Below are positions 1-6,968 of a DNA stretch of 11,786 bases, one piece after another. The position numbers were made by a program, and so were the translations under genes. Within the stretch, counting starts at the first letter, position 1; the number at the start of each line of letters is the position of its first letter. The notes beneath the pieces were generated by a model. That model saw only the letters and a list, made by a program, of their open reading frames with translations, was not told the origin of the DNA and did no database searches. The stretch is from Dictyocoela muelleri (lineage: Eukaryota > Microsporidia), in contig SDVU01000626.1 in assembly GCA_016256075.1 (NCBI GenBank), positions 1 to 11,786 on the forward strand, read 5' to 3'.

Positions 1-77
1 TAATAATTTAATAATTTAATAATTTAATAATTTAATAATTTAATAATTTAATAATTTAATAATTTAATAATTTAATA
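1..77. repeat. 8-bp AT microsatellite
   Basis: The unit TAATAATT is repeated head to tail about nine times from the first base of the window, so the array probably continues beyond the left edge. It ends in a degenerate TTTAATATTTAAAA stretch. No gene or element is attached to it. Confidence 0.95.
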
Positions 78-113
78 TTTAAAATTTTCATCCACATGTC
101 AAAGGTCAATCTT

Positions 114-139
114 GCTTGTAGGCATCTTTCGCTACAAGC
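114..139. other. Short perfect hairpin
   Basis: GCTTGTAG at 114-121 pairs exactly with CTACAAGC at 132-139 across a 10-base loop. It lies just outside the old palindrome at 245-600 and may belong to its outer arm. No function can be assigned. Confidence 0.4.
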
Positions 140-244
140 CCCGAAATATTAATATTTTTTTTAAAGACTCGGTCTCCGCTAATATCACGTCTAGATCCTT
201 CCAAAAACATTTTTTCTCATTTTTTTGATTACCTTTTCGGGGTT

Positions 245-600
245 TAATTCTGGGCCTTTGGAGGACACGGTACCAAATACGTACTTGGTATACCATTATA
301 TTCCTAAATGTAAAAGATTAGAAAAAAAAATGGAAACATATTTGATATATCTAATTTAAATACGCCTTAACGTATATTTTTTTCTAAATACATTATATTT
401 TCAGTATAATTTATACAACGCCCTTTGTTACAGAATAAAAATATACTAAAAATAGAATTTATTGAAAAAATATACGTTAAGGAGTATTTAGATATGATAG
501 TCCCAATTATATTTCCATTTTTGCTAATTTTCTATGTTTGGAAATATCAATGTTTATCAACAAAGTATTTGGTACGAAAAAAGGCTCGGGGCTATCTGCC
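245..600. repeat. Old imperfect palindrome (foldback element relic)
   Basis: The two halves are inverted copies of each other around a centre near position 423. The clearest match is the block with CCTTAACGTATATTTTTT at about 364-381, paired with its reverse complement at about 466-483. Outside it, TGGAAACATATTTGATATATC pairs with the segment around 492-530, and GTACCAAATAC (near 270) pairs with GTATTTGGTAC (near 565). Small indels and substitutions are frequent, so the structure is old. The arms may extend further, to about 130 and 640, with weaker matching. No transposase or clear target duplication was seen, so this may be a MITE or foldback relic. Confidence 0.65.
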
Positions 601-943
601 TTTTTTTATACTCTTTAAAGGGAGGGGCTTGCAGAAAATTAAAAATAATAATAATTTTAATCAATTTGCGAAGCAAAAAGATATTAGGGAATCAATTAAA
701 AGTAAATTTAATTTATAAGACTGTAGCTTTACGCATACATATACATCTAAATTTCCTGAGAAAAAAACTATATATACTTTCAAAACGCCCCAGTGCCTTC
801 TATTCTCATACTTTACTAAATAATATGTTTTTTTAATATTATTAGTATGGAAACCATAATAGGACTGTTTATACCTGTTTTTATTTTTTTTTAAATTTAT
901 TTTATTTTTTTAAAAAAAATAGAGGTTGACAGCCCTGACTCTC
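601..943. other. Non-coding AT-rich stretch
   Basis: No gene, RNA or strong repeat was seen here. Short open frames across 425-836 lie mostly in the arm of the palindrome and have low-complexity compositions, so they are not called. The only notable sequence is AGAGGTTGACAGCCCTG at 921-937, which resembles the end of a hAT-type transposon. Confidence 0.5.
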
Positions 944-964
944 AAAAAGTATTATAACATAAGT
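944..964. repeat. Left arm of the palindromic insertion site of the Merlin element
   Basis: This segment is the inverse of 3628-3647 with a single one-base gap (20 of 21 positions agree). Without the Merlin element and its target duplication, the two arms would face each other across a loop of about a dozen bases. This shows that the element entered the loop of a pre-existing hairpin. Confidence 0.7.
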
Positions 965-969
965 TTTTC

Positions 970-988
970 GGCGCTTATACAAAATTTG
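970..988 (+). repeat. Merlin terminal inverted repeat, left
   Basis: GGCGCTTATACAAAATTTG, exactly matching the reverse complement of 3593-3611. A looser match continues inward and includes an AAGGTCGA block at about 1006-1013 that also occurs on the right side. Confidence 0.85.
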
Positions 989-1134
989 GGATTTTTTGAT
1001 GTTTTAAGGTCGAGGTCATAATAATTTTTAAGAAAAAAAAATAAAAATATCACCAATAAAAAAATTTGGAGGAGAGATACGAATTATTGAGATAAAAATG
1101 GAATGTATTTTTTTAAATTTATACTTAGGTAACA

Positions 1135-1989
1135 TCATATAGAAAAAATATTGAGTTTTAAAATTAAAATACAATACAAAACAAAAAAATTATAAATCAT
1201 TATTAATAGTCCTTGATATATTTTCTTTTTTTTCATCACAATCATTAATTGTAACCATATTTTATTGACAATACGATAATTTTGCCTTATATATTTCTTT
1301 ATTGAAGACCAATTTCCTTCTATCGTATTTGTATGTACACCATTATCTTTATTTATAAATTCAATACTATTATTAACAGTAAAATGTTGATAAAAATAAG
1401 ATAATTCAGAGTAGCCTCTCCAACAATCACTATATATAATACTACCTGGTTTTATATATTTTAGGACTAATTCCGTGAGTGTATTTGAATTTCTTTTTTT
1501 CTACAGGAATAAGTATAATTCTTCGATTAGGTGTACGCTCTACCATACAAAAACCAATACACCTTCCACATAATGTCCTCTATTGTATTTCATCTTCCCT
1601 AACTTACTTTCATCTATTTCTACAATTATGCCATCGCCTCCTATAGGCCCTAAAGAGTCGAAATATCTATTTTTAACATTATTTTCAGGTTTTTATAAAA
1701 ATTTTTAAAATTATTATATTGATAGTTAAAGAATAAGCATAGTGACTTAATTAAACAATCATTAATTAAAAATTCAAATATTCTTAAAAATTCATCATTC
1801 TCTTTTTGAAATTTTCAAGGATTGTATATTTGTAAAAATATTATATTTTATGAAATATTTACAAGAACAAATCAAGATTTTGCATTTTTTACTTTTATGT
1901 ATCATTTTGTTTCCAGAAAATCTACATTTATTATTATGATTTTCAAAGCAACAATTATCAATAAAAATTTTCAGTTCATCAAAATTCAT
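1135..1989 (-). pseudogene. Merlin (ISXO2-like/IS1595-type) DDE transposase, frameshifted
   Basis: This would be the transposase that cuts and inserts the surrounding element. Reading from the ATG at 1989, the order is an N-terminal cysteine-containing region (CSCKYF), a helical linker, and then the catalytic core. The core shows three family landmarks: EIDESKLGKMKYNRGHYVEG (first catalytic Asp, near 1620-1561), SDCWRGYSEL (second Asp, near 1430), and HTNTIEGNW (catalytic Glu, near 1320). The frame changes at about 1797, 1690, 1540 and in the A-run at 1494-1500, each time continuing with recognisable family sequence, so about four lesions have accumulated. The reconstructed span is about 285 codons, normal for Merlin. 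An in-frame GTG lies upstream at 2034, but the ATG at 1989 fits better. The identity of the family is secure; the exact 5' end is not. Confidence 0.88.
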
Positions 1990-2323
1990 TCTATAAATCA
2001 TAATGTAAGAGTAATTTTTAAAAAAAATATACACCCCTTTTTATCTCCAAAATTAAACCACTTTAACCAAAAAATTTTTAAGGGTTATTAAATTTTTTTT
2101 GTTAAAATATTTTTAATTAATATCATTGTTAACAGTTTTTTAAGTGTATATGAAATTTAATTGATATATTTCATTATATATTTTTTTATAATAAAACTTA
2201 TATATAAATTTTAAAAAACCTATTTTTAAACAAAGAGTCGAATTTAGCATTCTATTTTAAGTAAGACCAAAAATTTAATAAGATTAGAATATTTTCTGTT
2301 CTTTATAAAACCTTGGTTATTAT

Positions 2324-2560
2324 ATGATTAAATCTGAATTTCGAGACAATGAAGGAAAACTAGAATACTTGTGTGTAATTATTATGGAATATCTTTTATA
2401 TTATTTTCTAAAAACCTGAAAAAATGTTGAAGCCTTCTCTTATGAACTAATTCCTAAAAAAAATTTAGATTGGTCCATGCTCACTAATCATTCAACATCA
2501 GACATTTATTATAAATTGACTAGCGTTTTTAAAAATTTTACCCCGGATATATCAATTTAA
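2324..2560 (+). pseudogene. Unrecognised open frame with one internal stop, inside Merlin
   Basis: A single frame runs from ATG at 2324 to TAA at 2558-2560, 77 sense codons, with one TGA at 2417-2419. Its composition is less biased than the surrounding DNA, with Trp, His, Pro, Asp and Glu residues (for example KKNLDWSMLTNHSTSDIYY), which is unusual for random frames at this A+T content. It lies on the strand opposite the transposase and inside the element. It could be a broken passenger gene carried by the transposon, a captured host fragment, or chance. I do not recognise the family. Confidence 0.3.
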
Positions 2561-2967
2561 TTTCCGGAGTTCGATTTTATCGCCTCTATATTTGTAGAAA
2601 TCGGCTTTTTTTTCATATTTTATATTTTCTTAATTTTCAAATATATTATAGAATTTATTTTAGTTAATAGTAACGTTTTTAAATAATTAAATTAGCAACA
2701 AAAGCGAAAACAAAGTTTAATAAAATATAAGTCGTTTTTTCAAGAATAACAACTTTTATTAGATTTATAAATCATTTTTTAGCAGTCTTTACAGCAAAAA
2801 AAATAATTGAATATATTTTTTTATTTTTTATCATTTTTTATATTATTATTACCACACTTATTATAAAGAGCTATAGAAATAAACTGATTTTTTTCTTTAA
2901 TAATTTCATTATCTCCATTATTATTAATAAAAATTTTGTGATATATTTAATTTATATTTTTTATGCC

Positions 2968-3550
2968 TTTTTTGGCAAAAGTTAAATATATGGTCGGAGA
3001 GAAAATTATACGGTCGAAGGGAAAAATTGGAAAAATTTAATGAAAAAATGGGGGGGGAGATTTTTATAAGGTGGAGGGAAAAATCATAGGGTCGTAAGGA
3101 AAATTATAAGGGTAATAAAAATTTAAATTTTAATATATTTTTTAAACTGTTAAATTAATATAGCGGGTCAAAAAAATTTTATAAAATGTGTTTTTTATAA
3201 AGTGCCTTTAGGGGTGTGTTTTTTTATAAGGTTCTTTTTTTTGGGAGGGGTGGGGTGTTTTAAATAAGATCTCCAAAAAATTAAAGATTAAATTTCTAAC
3301 TTTTTAACCCTCCCATCCTTTTAATCCCCCTCTCTTCTTTTTAATTTTTCCCTCCGTTTTTTAAATTAATATTTGCGTCAATATTAAAATTTCATATGTT
3401 ATCTAGAGCAAAATACATATTAGAGTGTTAAATAAATTTATATCATTTTTATAAAATCTTCTCTCCCTTTTATCATTAACTTTTACTAAATTTTCCCTCC
3501 GGTCGTATAATTTTCCCTCCACCGTATATTTAACTTTACCCTTTTTTTAA
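2968..3550. repeat. Large internal inverted repeat with GGTCGGAGGGAAAATTATA-like motifs
   Basis: About 2968-3090 is mirrored by about 3420-3550. The best matched block is GTTAAATATAYGGTSGGAG (2981-3000 against 3514-3535), followed by GGAAAAT and GGTCG blocks in the same order. On the left arm the motif GGTCG(G)AGGGAAAAttata recurs three to four times as direct repeats (2993, 3013, 3072, 3092), so each arm is itself repetitive. The middle has G-rich tracts near 3243-3257 and C-rich tracts near 3307-3333 that are also roughly inverse. It may be subterminal binding-site structure of the Merlin element, or a foldback element that inserted into it. Confidence 0.65.
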
Positions 3551-3592
3551 TTTCGACCTTTTATACAAAATTTGGGATTTTTCAAAAATTAA

Positions 3593-3611
3593 CAAATTTT
3601 GTATAAGCGCC
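3593..3611 (-). repeat. Merlin terminal inverted repeat, right
   Basis: Exact reverse complement of 970-988. Just inside it, 3561-3582 carries TTATACAAAATTTGGGATTT in the orientation of the left end, so this terminus forms a hairpin with an extra internal copy of the terminal sequence. Confidence 0.85.
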
Positions 3612-3627
3612 AGTTCTTCTTCATAAT

Positions 3628-3647
3628 ACTTATGTTAAATACTTTTT
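3628..3647. repeat. Right arm of the palindromic insertion site
   Basis: ACTTATGTTAAATACTTTTT is the inverse of 944-964 with one gap. See the left arm. Confidence 0.7.
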
Positions 3648-3730
3648 TGTATATTTATATTACTTTTGATGTTTTACAAATTTATTTTTATTGTTCAGAC
3701 AAAAAAAACAAGGGTTGTTTTTTTTAAAGG

Positions 3731-4179
3731 GGCCAGATAGCTCAGTATTAACACTAATGAATATAAAATTTAAGTACGAGATTCGAATCTCGCGACATCA
3801 CTTTTTAATAAATAATTAGGGAATGAGATTAAGCGGCCAATAACTAAAGGAAAATAGTTGTTATATACGGTCCTTCCTGTATGTTATAGCTGATTAAGAC
3901 TTAGTCTAATATGACAATTAAGTAGAAAGGAGTCTAATATGCGAGTATGCCGTTTAGGGCGCAATTAAGTAAAAAAAGTGAAAAATTCATCAAAAGCCAC
4001 TAATTACCTGTATCCTGCTGAGTAATTGATAAAACGAAGATCGCGTATACAGCTGGGCTTCTGGGTAGCTTAGGAAGTGACGTATTATTGAAACACCAGG
4101 AACCAAAGGTCATAAGACTATGGTTGGAGACAACTCTCCGGGTTGGCAGCTATGGATGTTGTCAGCAATAATATATATA
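3731..4179 (+). mobile_element. tRNA-derived SINE, copy A (full length)
   Basis: The 5' 70 bases look like a decayed tRNA: GGCCAGATAGCTCAG at the start contains an A-box-like TAGCTCAG, and GATTCGAATCTC is a good B box inside a CGAGA/CTCG T-arm stem. An approximately 370-base non-tRNA body follows, shared with copies B and C and ending in GTTGTCAGCA plus an ATATATATA tail. RNA polymerase III transcription from the internal boxes is expected from the tRNA-derived structure. A clear target duplication was not found. The body contains the conserved segment GCCACTAATTACCTGTATCC at about 3996-4015, and the 3' end can fold (GGAGA-CAAC-TCTCC at 4126-4139). The copy lies just upstream of the MULE relic. 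Confidence 0.85.
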
Positions 4180-4241
4180 CGAAAAAAGACTGTTAAATCT
4201 TAAGAAATTATTTATGATTTCTTAAAAGAAAAAAAAATATA

Positions 4242-4894
4242 TTACCAAGAATTTTTATTTTAGATTTTGAAAAGGGGTAATATACAGCTATCAAAATATT
4301 TTTCCCGAAATCAAAATATAATTGTTGCTTTCATTTTCGACAAATTTCTTGTCATTATCTGCAGAAATCTGGATTTCAAAACATTTACAAAACATCGGTG
4401 ATATTTAAAGATTTCTGTAAAAATTCTTACGTTAGCCTATTTCAAGATGGAAAATAATATCGAGACCTTCGAATATTTGAAAATAGTATTGGTCATAATG
4501 AAAATAATCATGAAATGATTGATAATCTAGAATATTTAAAAAATATTTTTTTGATAAAAGACAATAAATCGCGAAAAATATGTTAAATTGTAATTTAAAT
4601 GATCGAATTCTACAAAATATCCCCACTAATACAAATAGATTAGAAGCTTGGCATGGACATAAAAACAATAATTTAACATCTCCTCAATCAAGTTTTGATA
4701 AATTAATTTTGATTATTAAAAGGGAGGAAGAAAAAACTCGAGTGGTTGCTATGAATCTTAAAAATAGTGTATTGAAACATAAAAAGGGATGGGATAATTT
4801 CAACCAAGTATGCATAATTGAAAATTATTGTCATTACACTATCAAAGAATTTTTTTATATTTTTATAACTCGATTTAGAATAAAAATTGATTAA
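4242..4894 (+). pseudogene. MULE (Mutator-like) transposase remnant
   Basis: Family landmarks appear in the expected order across several frames. PRIFILDFEKG (4245 on) matches the D-F-E catalytic segment. AIKIFFPKSKYNCCFHFRQ (4287-4343) matches the usual A-I...FP...C.FHF block. LQKSGFQNIYK follows. ILTLAYFKMENNIETFEYLK (from about 4424) matches the L-A-F-V-P helix region. The final frame, from ATG at 4580 to TAA at 4894, carries IPTNTNRLEAWHGHKNN, the T-N-N-x-x-E-x-W-H signature, and then a Lys/Glu-rich tail. An in-frame stop follows DFEKG, and at least two frameshifts separate the pieces. The N-terminal half of the transposase is absent, because the sequence before 4242 is the SINE. The final 104-codon frame could look like a gene by itself but is the tail of this relic. 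Confidence 0.75.
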
Positions 4895-4938
4895 TTTTTA
4901 AATTTAATTTTAAATACACACTTACATCTATAAAAAAT

Positions 4939-4960
4939 GGCGAGTTCTACTAAACTCGCC
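4939..4960. other. GC-rich perfect hairpin
   Basis: GGCGAGTT pairs exactly with AACTCGCC across the loop CTACTA. It stands out because the surroundings are about 75-80 % A+T. A weaker hairpin (AAGC/GCTT around TTCGAGG) follows at about 4969-4983. It starts 45 bases after the end of the MULE frame, so it might be a terminal structure of that element, an RNA, or a bidirectional terminator-like stem. Confidence 0.5.
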
Positions 4961-5160
4961 GTCTTTCCAAGCTTCGAGGGCTTAAATGTTGCACTAATAA
5001 CTTATTTTTCGTTTCTTATAAAAAGTATATCAACTTTAAATCAACCATACTACACTGAATCCACAGTATAATCACTTTTATAGTATTAATCCGCTTAATG
5101 ACATTCATTATTTTAATTAAATAATATCTAGGATATTCAATTATACTTAAGTTTTCATTC

Positions 5161-5177
5161 AAGAGTGTCACACTCTT
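5161..5177. other. 17-bp near-perfect palindrome
   Basis: AAGAGTGT-C-ACACTCTT is a perfect inverted repeat around one central base, about 265 bp upstream of PFS2. It could be a dimeric protein-binding site or chance; nothing in the sequence decides this. Confidence 0.45.
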
Positions 5178-5431
5178 TGATAGTTTTGTTAATTCTTTAT
5201 CTTATAACTACAATTTCCAACGATTTATTTGTCAAATATTTTACCTTGATTTTTTTATCAAAGCTATTGCCTTTGCCATCCATCACGCTTGTTATCATAG
5301 ATTTTATGCATTTTTTTATTCATTAATAAGAAAAATATTTATTTTTGAATTTAATGGCGATGTTTTTTTTTAAACTAATTTAATTTGACTTATAATAAAC
5401 TTTAAAATCTTTTAACAATAAAATAATCCAA

Positions 5432-5440
5432 CCCATTCCA
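5432..5440 (+). promoter_or_regulatory. CCC start-proximal motif of PFS2
   Basis: CCCATTCCA immediately precedes the ATG at 5441, in otherwise AT-only upstream DNA. Microsporidian genes commonly carry a CCC or GGG-like tract within a few bases of the start codon, where transcripts begin very close to the ATG. It supports both the choice of start and the microsporidian assignment. Confidence 0.55.
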
Positions 5441-6667
5441 ATGAATGATCAAACACCAAATCTTAAAGAAATAATAGCCGCACGTTTCCAAAATCCAAAA
5501 TTTATATTCGATGGTAAAAGAATGAGAACGTTAACTGAAAGAAGAGCAATTGATTATTCAAGTGCTGTAGTTTATTATCGGCACTTTCCAAAAGCAATTC
5601 ATAAAAACATTCTTAAATTAAAATTTGCAGCACCTCAACACCATTTTGATGGTGATAATTATATTAACGGAAATTTAGATTTTAAAAATGGAAATTTAAG
5701 GTTCAATAATTGTGGAAATATTTCATTGACAACACAATTTGCACATATCAGTATAAATAAATTTAAATGTCCAGTAAATGTAGTTAAGTTTGTTCCTAAT
5801 GGTCGGAGATTGATAACAGGAACCGCTACGGGAGAATTTACTTTATGGAATGGATTTTCATTCAACTTTGAAACTATTCTTCAGGCACATGAATCACCAA
5901 TTCGATCGATGTGTTGGTCGAAAGATGCTTCATTTCTTGTGAGCGGTGATAATATCGGGAATGTCAAGTATTGGCATCCAAGTATGAATAACATATTTGA
6001 ATTTCAGGCACACGAAGAGGCGGTTAGGGATATAAGTTTTTCGGTGAATAGCTCTAAAATAGTTACCGGAAGTGATGATTGTCAAGTAAAAGTTTGGGAT
6101 TCTAAAACCGGCAAACTTGAACAAGTTTTATCTGGCCATGGCTGGGATGTAAGATGCTGTAAGTGGCACGAAACAAAGAGCATCGTTGCATCTGGAGGTA
6201 AAGATAATTTGGTTAAATTGTGGGACCCAAGACTTGGAGCAGAAATAAAAACACTTTTTTTCCACAAAAACGCGGTAAATGATATTAAATGGCAAGGCGA
6301 CTTACTATTATCAGCAAGCAAAGATCAAACAACAAAAATGATAGATATAAGAAATTTGATGCCATTTACATATTCAACAAACAAAGAAGTAAACTCAATT
6401 GCTGTACATCCTTTTCTAAACAATTTTGTTACCAGTGCAGATTCAAATCTCATATTTTGGCAGTACTTCAATCCAAACCCTCTTGCTATTGTTAAAGCTC
6501 ATGATTCTGCTATATGGAGCATCGATTATCATCCGATGGGTCATGTCCTGGCTTCAGGATCAATTGATCAGTCCACACGTTTTTGGATTAGAAAGAGAGA
6601 AGATGAAAATGATGATGAAGTTGTAAAAAATAATTATGAGGATTTCAAAGAAATCCCTGGGTTGTAG
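5441..6667 (+). CDS. PFS2: Polyadenylation factor Pfs2/WDR33 (WD40 subunit of CPF/CPSF)
   Basis: This is the WD40 scaffold of the nuclear cleavage and polyadenylation factor. In the animal complex WDR33, together with CPSF30, recognises the AAUAAA signal of pre-mRNA. The N-terminal motif FDGKRMR (residues 23-29) followed by ERRAIDYSS is the family hallmark; the human Phe and Lys/Arg residues that contact the RNA fall in this segment and are kept here (F23, K26, R27, R29, R34). About seven WD repeats follow (roughly 104-390), with characteristic segments KCPVNVVKF, GEFTLWNGFSFNFETILQAH (131-150), GNVKYWHPSMNN, GSDDCQVKVWD, GGKDNLVKLWD, SASKDQTTKMIDIRNL and GSIDQSTRFW. At 408 residues it is shorter than yeast Pfs2 (about 465) and lacks the long C-terminal extension of animal WDR33; only a short acidic tail follows the propeller. 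No intron is visible. The start is supported by the CCC motif and the conserved N-terminus. Confidence 0.95.
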   Translation: MNDQTPNLKEIIAARFQNPKFIFDGKRMRTLTERRAIDYSSAVVYYRHFPKAIHKNILKLKFAAPQHHFDGDNYINGNLDFKNGNLRFNNCGNISLTTQFAHISINKFKCPVNVVKFVPNGRRLITGTATGEFTLWNGFSFNFETILQAHESPIRSMCWSKDASFLVSGDNIGNVKYWHPSMNNIFEFQAHEEAVRDISFSVNSSKIVTGSDDCQVKVWDSKTGKLEQVLSGHGWDVRCCKWHETKSIVASGGKDNLVKLWDPRLGAEIKTLFFHKNAVNDIKWQGDLLLSASKDQTTKMIDIRNLMPFTYSTNKEVNSIAVHPFLNNFVTSADSNLIFWQYFNPNPLAIVKAHDSAIWSIDYHPMGHVLASGSIDQSTRFWIRKREDENDDEVVKNNYEDFKEIPGL

Positions 6668-6755
6668 TTATTTAAGAAATATTACGATTACTGTAACTTA
6701 AAGCAATTTCAACATTGAATGAGTTAAAGAAAAATTGTGTTATAATGATTTGAAT

Positions 6756-6761
6756 AATAAA
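6756..6761 (+). terminator. AATAAA polyadenylation signal candidate for PFS2
   Basis: First AATAAA after the PFS2 stop codon, about 90 bases downstream. In DNA this AT-rich such a hexamer can easily arise by chance. Confidence 0.35.
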
Positions 6762-6931
6762 GCTAATCTGTTAATTAAATCAATGTTAATATATTTATGT
6801 TAATTAGATAAGGATTTAACTTCTAATCTTAAAATTAATTGTTAATATTAAAATGTTATTTTTAACCTATTTCTAAATTCATTTTTTTACCATTTCAGAG
6901 TTTTTTTTAATTTAAAATCGAAAGTCATGAA

Positions 6932-6968
6932 CATTAAAAGATTTTATTTTTTAAAAAATCTTTTAATG
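6932..6968. other. Perfect 14-bp-stem hairpin
   Basis: CATTAAAAGATTTT pairs exactly with AAAATCTTTTAATG across a 9-base loop. It is AT-rich; it may be a short foldback element or a 3' structure of the upstream transcription unit. Confidence 0.55.

Larger units (their letters stand above)
970..3611 (-). mobile_element. Merlin-family DNA transposon, complete ends, dead transposase
   Basis: The element is 2,642 bp. Its ends are exact 19-bp inverted repeats beginning GGCGCTTATAC, and it is flanked by 8-bp direct repeats AGTTTTTC (962-969) and AGTTCTTC (3612-3619), which agree at 7 of 8 bases. Merlin and IS1016-type elements are known to make 8-9 bp target duplications. The minus-strand transposase at 1135-1989 has the DDE core of the ISXO2/Merlin family but is broken by frameshifts. 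The right third holds a large inverted repeat (2968-3550) and a plus-strand frame (2324-2560), both of which make the element longer than a minimal Merlin. It is non-autonomous now; the one mismatch in the duplication and the internal decay suggest moderate age. Confidence 0.85.
4895..5431. other. Intergenic region before PFS2, no gene seen
   Basis: No open frame longer than about 40 codons makes sense here on either strand. The region holds two neat hairpins (4939-4960 and 5161-5177) and becomes strongly T-rich towards the PFS2 start (about 5320-5420), where the promoter is expected. Confidence 0.5.

Noticed and set aside
425-836. Two overlapping plus-strand open frames of about 100 codons
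   Set aside because: Both lie largely in the right arm of the old palindrome; the first opens at TTG rather than ATG. They overlap each other, have AT-driven compositions, and neither resembles a known protein.
1822-2091. Plus-strand open frame of 89 codons
   Set aside because: It is antisense to the N-terminal part of the Merlin transposase, whose cysteine-containing segment explains the open reading.
3731-3802. Functional tRNA gene
   Set aside because: The A and B boxes are good, but the acceptor stem pairs poorly, the anticodon loop is irregular, and the same head recurs in front of the same long body in other copies. A tRNA-derived SINE fits better.
4201-4224. Hairpin TAAGAAAT/ATTTCTTA between SINE copy A and the MULE relic
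   Set aside because: An 8-bp AT-rich stem of this kind is expected by chance in such sequence.
4432-4668. Minus-strand open frame of 78 codons
   Set aside because: It is antisense to the MULE relic, which has recognisable motifs on the plus strand.
5220-5300. Minus-strand frame reading MDGKGNSFDKKIKVKYLTNK upstream of PFS2
   Set aside because: About 37 codons long, closed on both sides, with no similarity that I recognise; chance is the simpler explanation.
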